From: Romanomermis culicivorax | Taxonomy: Eukaryota > Nematoda > Enoplea > Mermithida > Mermithidae | Assembly (NCBI GenBank): GCA_963922205.1 | Contig: CAWUHX010000222.1 | Location: 62,001-126,000, forward strand | Length of the DNA stretch: 64,000 nucleotides | Direction of reading: 5' to 3' | Shown: piece by piece, positions 30,801-44,500 of the stretch | How positions within the stretch are numbered: the stretch's first letter is position 1 | Layout of the letters: each line of letters starts with the position of its first letter | Notes under the pieces: generated by a model | The model's input: the letters and a program-made list of their open reading frames with translations, nothing else | What the model was told of the DNA's origin: nothing | Databases searched by the model: none | Program-made: the position numbers and the translations under genes

Positions 30801-33800
30801 GAAACTATTTTTTTCGAATACCTCACTCAAAAATTAGTTTGGTGCTCTAAAACTATTTTTTTCGAATACCTCACTCAAAAATCAGTTTGGTGCTCTGAAA
30901 CTGTTTTTTCGAATACCTCACTCAAAAATTAGTTTGGTGCTCTGAAACTATTTTTTTCGAATACCTCACTCAAAAATTAGTTTGGTGCTCTGAAACTGTT
31001 TTTTTCGAATACCTCACTCAAAAATCAGTTTCGTGCTCTAAAACTTTTTTTCGAATACCTCACTCAAAAATCAGTTTGGTGCTCTGAAACTGTTTTTTCG
31101 AATACCTCACTCAAAAATTAGTTTGGTGCTCTGAAACTATTTTTTTCGAATACCTCACTCAAAAATTAGTTTGGTGCTCTGAAACTGTTTTATCGAATAC
31201 CTCACTCAAAAATCAGTTTGGTGCTCTTAAACTTTTTTTCGAATACCTCACTCAAAAATTAGTTTGGTGCTCTGAAACTATTTTTTTCGAATACCTCACT
31301 CAAAAATTAGTTTGGTGCTCTAAAACTATTTTTTCGAATACCTCACTCAAAAATTAGTTTGGTGCTCTAAAACTATTTTTTTCGAATACCTCACTCAAAA
31401 ATTAGTTTGGTGCTCTGAAACTATTTTTTTCGAATACCTCACTCGAAAATCAGTTTGGTGCTCCGAAACTATTTTTTTCGAATACCTCACTCAAAAATCA
31501 GTTTGGTGCTCTAAAACTTTTTTTCGAATACCTCACTCAAAAATTAGTTTGGCGCTCTGAAACTATTTTTTTCGAATACCTCACTCAAAAATCAGTTTGC
31601 TGCTTTGAAACTTTTTTATCGAATACCTCACTCGAAAATCAGTTTGGTGCTCTGAAACTGTTTTTTTCGAATACCTCACCCAAAAATCAGTTTGGTGCTC
31701 TTAAACTTTTTTCCGAATAGCTCACTCAAAAATTAGTTTGGTGCTCTGAAACTATTTTCTTCGAATACCTACCCCAAAAATCAGTTTGGTGCTCCAAAAC
31801 TATTTTTTTCGAAAACCACTCAAAAATCAGTTTGGTGCTCTGAAACTGTTTTTTTCGAATACCTCACTCAAAAATTAGTTTGGTGCTCTGAAACTATTTT
31901 TTTCGAATACCTCACTCAAAAATTAGTTTGGTGCTCTGAAACTGTTTTTTTCGAATACCTCACTCAAAAATCAGTTTGGTGCTCTTAAACTTTTTTTCGA
32001 ATACCTCACTCAAAAATTAGTTTGGTGCTCTGAAACTATTTTTTTCGAATACCTCACTCAAAAATCAGTTTGGTGCTCTAAAACTTTTTTTCGAATACCT
32101 CACTCAAAAATTAGTTTGGCGCTCTGAAACTATTTTTTTCGAATACCTCACTCAAAAATCAGTTTGCTGCTTTGAAACTTTTTTATCGAAAACCTCACTC
32201 GAAAATCAGTTTGGTGCTCTGAAACTGTTTTATCGAATACCTCACTCAAAAATCAGTTTGGTGCTCTTAAACTTTTTTTCGAATACCTCACTCAAAAATT
32301 AGTTTGGTGCTCTGAAACTATTTTTTTCGAATACCTCACTCAAAAATTAGTTTGGTGCTCTAAAACTATTTTTTTCGAATACCTCACTCAAAAATTAGTT
32401 TGGTGCTCTAAAACTATTTTTTTCGAATACCTCACTCAAAAATTAGTTTGGTGCTCTGAAACTATTTTTTTCGAATACCTCACTCAAAAATTAGTTTGGT
32501 GCTCTAAAACTATTTTTTTCGAATACCTCACTCAAAAATCAGTTTGGTGCTCTGAAACTGTTTTTTCGAATACCTCACTCAAAAATTAGTTTGGTGCTCT
32601 GAAACTATTTTTTTCGAATACCTCACTCAAAAATTAGTTTGGTGCTCTGAAACTGTTTTTTTCGAATACCTCACTCAAAAATCAGTTTCGTGCTCTGAAA
32701 CTGTTTTTTTTCGAATACCTCACTCAAAAATCAGTTTGGTGCTCTAAAACTTTTTTTCGAATACCTCACTCAAAAATCAGTTTGCTGCTTTGAAACTTTT
32801 TTATCGAATACCTCACTCGAAAATCAGTTTGGTGCTCTGAAACTGTTTTTTTCGAATACCTCACCCAAAAATCAGTTTGGTGCTCTTAAACTTTTTTCCG
32901 AATAGCTCACTCAAAAATTAGTTTGGTGCTCTGAAACTATTTTCTTCGAATACCTACCCCAAAAATCAGTTTGGTGCTCCAAAACTATTTTTTTCGAATA
33001 CCCCCACTCAAAAATCAGTTTGGTGCTCTGAAACTGTTTTTTTCGAATACCTCACTCAAAAATTAGTTTGGTGCTCTGAAACTATTTTTTTCGAAAACCT
33101 CACTCGAAAATCAGTTTGCTGCTCTGAAACTTTTTTATCGAATACCTCACTCAAAAATCAGTTTGGTGCTCTGAAACTTTTTTTCGAATACCTCACTCGA
33201 AAATCAGTTTGGTGCTCTGAAACTGTTTTATCGAATACCTCACTCAAAAATCAGTTTGGTGCTCTCAAACTGTTTTTTTCGAATACCTCACTCAAAAATC
33301 AGTTTCGTGCTCTGAAACTGTTTTTTTCGAATACCTCACTCAAAAATTAGTTTGGTGCTCCGAAACTATTTTTTTCGAATACCTCACTCAAAAATCAGTT
33401 TGGTGCTCTAAAACTTTTTTTCGAATACCTCACTCAAAAATTAGTTTGGCGCTCTGAAACTATTTTTTTCGAATACCTCACTCAAAAATCAGTTTGCTGC
33501 TTTGAAACTTTTTTATCGAATACCTCACTCGAAAATCAGTTTGGTGCTCTAAAACTTTTTTTCGAATACCTCACTCGAAAATCAGTTTGGTGCTCTGAAA
33601 CTGTTTTATCGAATACCTCACTCAAAAATCAGTTTGGTGCTCTTAAACTTTTTTTCGAATACCTCACTCAAAAATTAGTTTGGTGCTCTGAAACTATTTT
33701 TTTCGAATACCTCACTCAAAAATTAGTTTGGTGCTCTAAAACTATTTTTTTCGAATACCTCACTCAAAAATTAGTTTGGTGCTCTAAAACTATTTTTTTC

Positions 33801-36800
33801 GAATACCTCACTCAAAAATCAGTTTGGTGCTCTGAAACTGTTTTTTTCGAATACCTCACTCAAAAATTAGTTTGGTGCTCTAAAACTATTTTTTTCGAAT
33901 ACCTCACTCAAAAATTAGTTTGGTGCTCCGAAACTATTTTTTTCGAATACCTCACTCAAAAATCAGTTTGGTGCTCTAAAACTTTTTTTCGAATACCTCA
34001 CTCAAAAATTAGTTTGGCGCTCTGAAACTATTTTTTTCGAATACCTCACTCAAAAATCAGTTTGCTGCTTTGAAACTTTTTTATCGGATACCTCACTCAA
34101 AAATCAGTTTGGTGCTCTGAAACTTTTTTTCGAATACCTCACTCGAAAATCAGTTTGGTGCTCTGAAACTGTTTTATCGAATACCTCACTCAAAAATCAG
34201 TTTGGTGCTCTTAAACTTTTTTTCGAATACCTCACTCAAAAATTAGTTTGGTGCTCTGAAACTATTTTTTTCGAATACCTCACTCAAAAATTAGTTTGGT
34301 GCTCTAAAACTATTTTTTTCGAATACCTCACTCAAAAATTAGTTTGGTGCTCTAAAACTATTTTTTTCGAATACCTCACTCAAAAATCAGTTTGGTGCTC
34401 TGAAACTGTTTTTTTCGAATACCTCACTCAAAAATTAGTTTGGTGCTCTAAAACTATTTTTTTCGAATACCTCACTCAAAAATTAGTTTGGTGCTCTGAA
34501 ACTATTTTTTTCGAATACCTCACTCAAAAATTAGTTTGGTGCTCTGAAACTATTTTTTTCGAATACCTCACTCAAAAATTAGTTTGGTGCTCTGAAACTG
34601 TTTTTTTCGAATACCTCACTCAAAAATCAGTTTGGTGCTCTTAAACTTTTTTTCGAATACCTCACTCAAAAATTAGTTTGGTGCTCTGAAACTATTTTTT
34701 TCGAATACCTCACTCAAAAATCAGTTTGGTGCTCTAAAACTTTTTTTCGAATACCTCACTCAAAAATTAGTTTGGCGCTCTGAAACTATTTTTTTCGAAT
34801 ACCTCACTCAAAAATCAGTTTGCTGCTTTGCAACTTTTTTATCGAATACCTCACTCGAAAATCAGTTTGGTGCTCTGAAACTGTTTTATCGAATACCTCA
34901 CTCAAAAATCAGTTTGGTGCTCTTAAACTTTTTTTCGAATACCTCACTCAAAAATTAGTTTGGTGCTCTGAAACTATTTTTTTTGAATACCTCACTCAAA
35001 AATTAGTTTGGTGCTCTAAAACTATTTTTTTCGAATACCTCACTCAAAAATTAGTTTGGTGCTCTGAAACTATTTTTTTCGAATACCTCACTCAAAAATT
35101 AGTTTGGTGCTCTAAAACTATTTTTTTCGAATACCTCACTCAAAAATCAGTTTGGTGCTCTGAAACTGTTTTTTTCGAATACCTCACTCAAAAATCAGTT
35201 TGGTGCTCTGAAACTATTTTTTTCGAATACCTCACTCAAAAATCAGTTTGGTGCTCTGAAACTATTTTTTTCGAATACCTCACTCAAAAATTAGTTTGGT
35301 GCTCTGAAACTATTTTTTTCGAATACCTCACTCAAAAATTAGTTTGGTGCTCTGAAACTATTTTTTTCGAGTACCTCACTCAAAAATTAGTTTGGTGCTC
35401 TGAAACTATTTTTTTCGAATACCTCACTCAAAAATTAGTTTGGTGCTCTGAAACTATTTTTTTCGAATACCTCACTCAAAAATTAGTTTGGTGCTCTGAA
35501 ACTATTTTTTTCGAATACCTCACTCAAAAATTAGTTTGGTGCTCTGAAACTATTTTTTTCGAATACCTCACTCAAAAATCAGTTTGGTGCTCTGAAACTG
35601 TTTTTTTCGAATACCTCACTCAAAAATTAGTTTGGTGCTCTGAAACTATTTTTATCGAATACCTCACTCAAAAATTAGTTTGGTGCTCTGAAACTGTTTT
35701 TTTCGAATACCTCACTCAAAAATCAGTTTGGTGCTCTTAAACTTTTTTTCGAATACCTCACTCAAAAAATAGTTTGGTGCTCTGAAACTATTTTTTTCGA
35801 ATACCTCACTCAAAAATTAGTTTGGTGCTCTGAAACTGTTTTTTTCGAATACCTCACTCAAAAATCAGTTTGGTGCTCCAAAACTATTTTTTTCGAATAC
35901 CCCCACTCAAAAATCAGTTTGGTGCTCTGAAACTATTTTTTTCGAATACCTCACTCAAAAATTAGTTTGGTGCTCTGAAACTATTTTTTTCGAATACCTC
36001 ACTCAAAAATTAGTTTGGTGCTCTGAAACTATTTTTTTCGAATACCTCACTCAAAAATCAGTTTGGTGCTCTGAAACTGTTTTTTTCGAATACCTCACTC
36101 AAAAATCAGTTTGGTGCTCTGAAACTGTTTTTTTCGAATACCTCACTCAAAAATTAGTTTGGTGCTCTGAAACTATTTTTTTCGAATACCTCACTCAAAA
36201 ATTAGTTTGGTGCTCTGAAACTGTTTTTTTCGAATACCTCACTCAAAAATCAGTTTGGTGCTCTGAAACTATTTTTTTCGAATACCTCACTCAAAAATCA
36301 GTTTGGTGCTCTGAAACTATTTTTTTCGAATACCTCACTCAAAAATTAGTTTGGTGCTCTGAAACTATTTTTTTCGAATACCTCACTCAAAAATTAGTTT
36401 GGTGCTCTGAAACTATTTTTTTCGAATACCTCACTCAAAAATTAGTTTGGTGCTCTGAAACTATTTTTTTCGAATACCTCACTCAAAAATTAGTTTGGTG
36501 CTCTGAAACTATTTTTTTCGAATACCTCACTCAAAAATTAGTTTGGTGCTCTGAAACTATTTTTTTCGAATACCTCACTCAAAAATTAGTTTGGTGCTCT
36601 GAAACTATTTTTTTCGAATACCTCACTCAAAAATCAGTTTGGTGCTCTGAAACTGTTTTTTTCGAATACCTCACTCAAAAATTAGTTTGGTGCTCTGAAA
36701 CTATTTTTATCGAATACCTCACTCAAAAATTAGTTTGGTGCTCTGAAACTGTTTTTTTCGAATACCTCACTCAAAAATCAGTTTGGTGCTCTTAAACTTT

Positions 36801-38509
36801 TTTTCGAATACCTCACTCAAAAAATAGTTTGGTGCTCTGAAACTATTTTTTTCGAATACCTCACTCAAAAATTAGTTTGGTGCTCTGAAACTGTTTTTTT
36901 CGAATACCTCACTCAAAAATCAGTTTGGTGCTCCAAAACTATTTTTTTCGAATACCCCCACTCAAAAATCAGTTTGGTGCTCTGAAACTATTTTTTTCGA
37001 ATACCTCACTCAAAAATTAGTTTGGTGCTCTGAAACTGTTTTTTTCGAATACCTCACTCAAAAAATAGTTTGGTGCTCTGAAACTATTTTTTTCGAATAC
37101 CTCACTCAAAAATTAGTTTGGTGCTCTGAAACTGTTTTTTTCGAATACCTCACTCAAAAATCAGTTTGGTGCTCCAAAACTATTTTTTTCGAATACCCCC
37201 ACTCAAAAATCAGTTTGGTGCTCTGAAACTATTTTTTTCGAATACCTCACTCAAAAATTAGTTTGGTGCTCTGAAACTATTTTTTTCGAATACCTCACTC
37301 AAAAATTAGTTTGGTGCTCTGAAACTATTTTTTTTGAATACCTCACTCAAAAATCAGTTTGGTGCTCTGAAACTGTTTTTTTCGAATACCTCACTCAAAA
37401 ATTAGTTTGGTGCTCTGAAACTATTTTTTTCGAATACCTCACTCAAAAATTAGTTTGGTGCTCTGAAACTGTTTTTTTCGAATACCTCACTCAAAAATCA
37501 GTTTGGTGCTCTGAAACTATTTTTTTCGAATACCTCACTCAAAAATCAGTTTGGTGCTCTGAAACTATTTTTTTCGAATACCTCACTCAAAAATTAGTTT
37601 GGTGCTCTGAAACTATTTTTTTCGAATACCTCACTCAAAAATTAGTTTGGTGCTCTGAAACTATTTTTTTCGAATACCTCACTCAAAAATTAGTTTGGTG
37701 CTCTGAAACTATTTTTTTCGAATACCTCACTCAAAAATTAGTTTGGTGCTCTGAAACTATTTTTTTCGAATACCTCACTCAAAAATTAGTTTGGTGCTCT
37801 GAAACTATTTTTTTCGAATACCTCACTCAAAAATTAGTTTGGTGCTCTGAAACTATTTTTTTCGAATACCTCACTCAAAAATCAGTTTGGTGCTCTGAAA
37901 CTGTTTTTTTCGAATACCTCACTCAAAAATTAGTTTGGTGCTCTGAAACTATTTTTATCGAATACCTCACTCAAAAATTAGTTTGGTGCTCTGACACTGT
38001 TTTTTTCGAATACCCCACTCAAAAATCAGTTTGGTGCTCTTAAACTTTTTTTCGAATACCTCACTCAAAAAATAGTTTGGTGCTCTGAAACTATTTTTTT
38101 CGAATACCTCACTCAAAAATTAGTTTGGTGCTCTGAAACTGTTTTTTTCGAATACCTCACTCAAAAATCAGTTTGGTGCTCCAAAACTATTTTTTTCGAA
38201 TACCCCCACTCAAAAATCAGTTTGGTGCTCTGAAACTATTTTTTTCGAATACCTCACTCAAAAATTAGTTTGGTGCTCTGAAACTATTTTTTTCGAATAC
38301 CTCACTCAAAAATTAGTTTGGTGCTCTGAAACTATTTTTTTCGAATACCTCACTCAAAAATCAGTTTGGTGCTCTGAAACTGTTTTTTTCGAATACCTCA
38401 CTCAAAAATTAGTTTGGTGCTCTGAAACTATTTTTTTCGAATACCTCACTCAAAAATTAGTTTGGTGCTCTGAAACTGTTTTTTTCGAATACCTCACTCA
38501 AAAATCAGT

Positions 38510-41500
38510 TTGGTGCTCTTAAACTTTTTTTCGAATACCTCCCTCAAAAATCAGTTTGGTGCTATGAAACTGTTTTTTTCGAATACCTCACTCAAAAATC
38601 AGTTTGGTGCTCTAAAACTTTTTTTCGAATACCTCACTCAAAAATTAGTTTGGTGCTCTGAAACTATTTTTTTCGAATACCTCACTCAAAAATCAGTTTG
38701 CTGCTTTGAAACTCTTTTATCGAATACCTCACTCAAAAATCAGTTTGCTGCTCTGAAACTGTTTTTTTTGAATACCTCACCCAAAAATCAGTTTGGTGCT
38801 CTTAAACTTTTTTTCGAATAGCTCACTCAAAAATTAGTTTGGTGCTCTGAAACTATTTTTTTCGAATACCTCACTCAAAAATTAGTTTTGTGCTCTGAAA
38901 CTATTTTTTTCGAATACCACACTCAAAAATTAGTTTGGTGCTCTGAAACTATTTTTTTCGAATACCTCACTCAAAAATTAGTTTGGTGCTCTGAAACTAT
39001 TTTTTTCGAATACCTCACTCAAAAATTAGTTTGGTGCTCTGAAACTATTTTTTTCGAATACCTCACTCAAAAATTAGTTTGGTGCTCTGAAACTATTTTT
39101 TTCGAATACCTCACTCAAAAATCAGTTTGGTGCTCTGAAACTGTTTTTTTCGAATACCTCACTCAAAAATTAGTTTGGTGCTCTGAAACTATTTTTTTCG
39201 AATACCTCACTCAAAAATTAGTTTGGTGCTCTGAAACTGTTTTTTTCGAATACCTCACTCAAAAATCAGTTTGGTGCTCTTAAACTTTTTTTCGAATACC
39301 TCCCTCAAAAATCAGTTTGGTGCTATGAAACTGTTTTTTTCGAATACCTCACTCAAAAATCAGTTTGGTGCTCTAAAACTTTTTTTCGAATACCTCACTC
39401 AAAAATTAGTTTGGTGCTCTGAAACTATTTTTTTCGAATACCTCACTCAAAAATCAGTTTGCTGCTTTGAAACTTTTTTATCGAATACCTCACTCAAAAA
39501 TCAGTTTGCTGCTCTGAAACTGTTTTTTTCGAATACCTCACCCAAAAATCAGTTTGGTGCTCTTAAACTTTTTTTCGAATAGCTCACTCAAAAATTAGTT
39601 TGGTGCTCTGAAACTATTTTTTTCGAATACCTCACTCAAAAATCAGTTTGCTGCTTTGAAACTTTTTTATCGAATACCCCCACTCAAAAATCAGTTTGGT
39701 GCTCTAAAACTGTTTTTTTCGAATACCTCACTCAAAAATTAGTTTGGTGCTCTGAAACTATTTTTTTCGAAAACCTCACTCAAAAATCAGTTTGCTGCTC
39801 TGAAACTTTTTTATCAAATACCTCACTCAAAAATTAGTTTGGTGCTCTGAAACTATTTTTTTCGAAAACCTCACTCAAAAATCAGTTTGCTGCTCTGAAA
39901 CTTTTTTATCGAATACCTCACTCAAAAATCAGTTTGGTGCTCTAAAACTTTTTTTCGAATACCTCACTCGAAAATCAGTTTGGTGCTCTGAAACTGTTTT
40001 TTTCGAATACCTCACTCAAAAATTAGTTTGGTGCTCTTAAACTTTTTTTCGAATAGCTCACTCAAAAATCAGTTTGGTGCTCTGAAACTATTTTTTTCGA
40101 ATACCTCACTCAAAAATTAGTTTGGTGCTCTGAAACTACTTTTTTCGAATACCTCACTCAAAAATTAGTTTGGTGCTCTGAAACTATTTTTTTCGAATAC
40201 CTCACTCAAAAATCAGTTTGGTGCTCTAAAACTTTTTTTCGAATACCTCACTCAAAAATTAGTTTGGCGCTCTGAAACTATTTTTTTCGAATACCTCACT
40301 CAAAAATCAGTTTGCTGCTTTGAAACTTTTTTATCGAATACCTCACTCAAATATCAGTTTGGTGCTCTGAAACTTTTTTTCGAATACCTCACTCGAAAAT
40401 CAGTTTGGTGCTCTGAAACTGTTTTATCGAATACCTCACTCAAAAATCAGTTTGGTGCTCTTAAACTTTTTTTCGAATACCTCACTCAAAAATTAGTTTG
40501 GTGCTCTGAAACTATTTTTTTCGAATACCTCACTCAAAAATTAGTTTGGTGCTCTAAAACTATTTTTTTCGAATACCTCACTCAAAAATTAGTTTAGTGC
40601 TCTAAAACTATTTTTTTCGAATACCTCACTCAAAAATCAGTTTGGTGCTCTGAAACTGTTTTTTTCGAATACCTCACTCAAAAATTAGTTTGGTGCTCTA
40701 AAACTATTTTTTTCGAATACCTCACTCAAAAATCAGTTTGGTGCTCTGAAACTGTTTTTTTCGAATACCTCACTCAAAAATTAGTTTGGTGCTCTGAAAC
40801 TATTTTTTTCGAATACCTCACTCAAAAATTAGTTTGGTGCTCTGAAACTATTTTTTTCGAATACCTCACTCAAAAATCAGTTTGGTGCCCTTAAACTTTT
40901 TTTCGAATACCTCACTCAAAAATTAGTTTGGCGCTCTGAAACTATTTTTTTCGAATACCTCACTCAAAAATCAGTTTGCTGCTTTGAAACTTTTTTATCG
41001 AATACCTCACTCGAAAATCAGTTTGGTGCTCTGAAACTGTTTTATCGAATACCTCACTCAAAAATCAGTTTGGTGCTCTTAAACTTTTTTTCGAATACCT
41101 CACTCAAAAATTAGTTTCGTGCTCTGAAACTATTTTTTTCGAATACCTCACTCAAAAATTAGTTTGGTGCTCTAAAACTATTTTTTTCGAATACCTCACT
41201 CAAAAATTAGTTTGGTGCTCTGAAACTATTTTTTTCGAATACCTCACTCAAAAATTAGTTTGGTGCTCTGAAACTGTTTTTTTCGAATACCTCACTCAAA
41301 AATTAGTTTGGTGCTCTAAAACTATTTTTTTCGAATACCTCACTCAAAAATCAGTTTGGTGCTCTAAAACTTTTTTTCGAATACCTCACTCAAAAATTAG
41401 TTTGGCGCTCTGAAACTATTTTTTTCGAATACCTCACTCAAAAATCAGTTTGCTGCTTTGAAACTTTTTTATCAAATACCTCACTCAAATATCAGTTTGG

Positions 41501-44500
41501 TGCTCTGAAACTTTTTTTCGAATACCTCACTCGAAAATCAGTTTGGTGCTCTGAAACTGTTTTATCGAATACCTCACTCAAAAATCAGTTTGGTGCTCTT
41601 AAACTTTTTTTCGAATACCTCACTCAAAAATTAGTTTGGTGCTCTGAAACTATTTTTTTCGAATACCTCACTCAAAAATTAGTTTGGTGCTCTAAAACTA
41701 TTTTTTTCGAATACCTCACTCAAAAATTAGTTTGGTGCTCTGAAACTATTTTTTTCGAATACCTCACTCAAAAATCAGTTTGGTGCTCTGAAACTGTTTT
41801 TTTCGAATACCTCACTCAAAAATTAGTTTGGTGCTCTAAAACTATTTTTTTCGAATACCTCACTCAAAAATCAGTTTGGTGCTCTGAAACTGTTTTTTTC
41901 GAATACCTCACTCAAAAATTAGTGTGGTGCTCTGAAACTATTTTTTTCGAATACCTCACTCAAAAATTAGTTTGGTGCTCTGAAACTGTTTTTTTCGAAT
42001 ACCTCACTCAAAAATCAGTTTGGTGCTCTTAAACTTTTTTTCGAATACCTCACTCAAAAATTAGTTTGGTGCTCTGAAACTATTTTTTTCGAATACCTCA
42101 CTCAAAAATTAGTTTGGTGCTCTGAAACTGTTTTTTTCGAATACCTCACCCAAAAATCAGTTTGGTGCTCTGAAACTATTTTTTTCGAATACCTCACTCA
42201 AAAATCAGTTTGGTGCTCTGAAACTATTTTTTTCGAATACCTCACTCAAAAATTAGTTTGGTGCTCTGAAACTATTTTTTTCGAATACCTCACTCAAAAA
42301 TTAGTTTGGTGCTCTGAAACTATTTTTTTCGAATACCTCACTCAAAAATTAGTTTGGTGCTCTGAAACTATTTTTTTCGAATACCTCACTCAAAAATTAG
42401 TTTGGTGCTCTGGAACTATTTTTTTCGAATACCTCACTCAAAAATCAGTTTGCTGCTTTGAAACTTTTTTATCGAATACCTCACTCAAAAATCAGTTTGG
42501 TGCTCTTAAACTTTTTTTCGAATACCTCACTCAAAAATTAGTTTGGTGCTCTGAAACTATTTTTTTCGAATACCTCACTCAAAAATTAGTTTGGTGCTCT
42601 AAAACTTTTTTTTTCGAATACCTCACTCAAAAATTAGTTTGGTGCTCTGAAACTATTTTTTTCGAATACCTCACTCAAAAATTAGTTTGGTGCTCTAAAA
42701 CTATTTTTTTCGAATACCTCACTCAAAAATCAGTTTGGTGCTCTGAAACTGTTTTTTTCGAATACCTCACTCAAAAATTAGTTTGGTGCTCTGAAACTAT
42801 TTTTTTCGAATACATCACTCAAAAATTAGTTTGGTGCTCTGAAACAGTTTTTTTCGAATACCTCACTCAAAAATCAGTTTGGTGCTCTTAAACTTTTTTT
42901 CGAATACCTCCCTCAAAAATCAGTTTGGTGCTATGAAACTGTTTTTTTCGAATACCTCACTCAAAAATCAGTTTGGTGCTCTAAAACTTTTTTTCGAATA
43001 CCTCACTCAAAAATTAGTTTGGTGCTCTGAAACTATTTTTTTCGAATACCTCACTCAAAAATTAGTTTGGTGCTCTGAAACTATTTTTTTCGAATACCTC
43101 ACTCAAAAATCAGTTTGGTGCTCTAAAACTTTTTTTCGAATACCTCACTCAAAAATTAGTTTGGCGCTCTGAAACTATTTTTTTCGAATACCTCACTCAA
43201 AAATCAGTTTGCTGCTTTGAAACTTTTTTATCGAATACCTCACTCGAAAATCAGTTTGGTGCTCTGAAACTGTTTTATCGAATACCTCACTCAAAAATCA
43301 GTTTGGTGCTCTTAAACTTTTTTTCGAATACCTCACTCAAAAATTAGTTTGGTGCTCTGAAACTATTTTTTTCGAATACCTCACTCAAAAATTAGTTTGG
43401 TGCTCTAAAACTATTTTTTTCGAATACCTCACTCAAAAATTAGTTTGGTGCTCTGAAACTGTTTTTTTCGAATACCTCACTCAAAAATCAGTTTGGTGCT
43501 CCAAAACTATTTTTTTCGAATACCCCCACTCAAAAATCAGTTTGGTGCTCTGAAACTATTTTTTTCGAATACCTCACTCAAAAATTAGTTTGGTGCTCTG
43601 AAACTATTTTTTTCGAATACCTCACTCAAAAATTAGTTTGGTGCTCTGAAACTATTTTTTTCGAATACCTCACTCAAAAATCAGTTTGGTGCTCTGAAAC
43701 TGTTTTTTTCGAATACCTCACTCAAAAATTAGTTTGGTGCTCTGAAACTATTTTTTTCGAATACCTCACTCAAAAATTAGTTTGGTGCTCTGAAACAGTT
43801 TTTTTCGAATACCTCACTCAAAAATCAGTTTGGTGCTCTTAAACTTTTTTTCGAATACCTCCCTCAAAAATCAGTTTGGTGCTATGAAACTGTTTTTTTC
43901 GAATACCTCACTCAAAAATCAGTTTGGTGCTCTAAAACTTTTTTTCGAATACCTCACTCAAAAATTAGTTTGGTGCTCTGAAACTATTTTTTTCGAATAC
44001 CTCACTCAAAAATCAGTTTGCTGCTTTGAAACTTTTTTATCGAATACCTCACTCAAAAATCAGTTTGCTGCTCTGAAACTGTTTTTTTCGAATACCTCAC
44101 CCAAAAATCAGTTTGGTGCTCTTAAACTTTTTTTCGAATAGCTCACTCAAAAATTAGTTTGGTGCTCTGAAACTATTTTTTTCGAATACCTCACTCAAAA
44201 ATTAGTTTGGTGCTCTGAAACTATTTTTTTCGAATACCTCACTCAAAAATTAGTTTGGTGCTCTGAAACTATTTTTTTCGAATACCTCACTCAAAAATTA
44301 GTTTGGTGCTCTGAAACTATTTTTTTCGAATACCTCACTCAAAAATTAGTTTGGTGCTCTGAAACTATTTTTTTCGAATACCTCACTCAAAAATCAGTTT
44401 GGTGCTCTGAAACTGTTTTTTTCGAATACCTCACTCAAAAATCAGTTTGGTGCTCTAAAACTTTTTTTCGAATACCTCACTCAAAAATTAGTTTGGTGCT

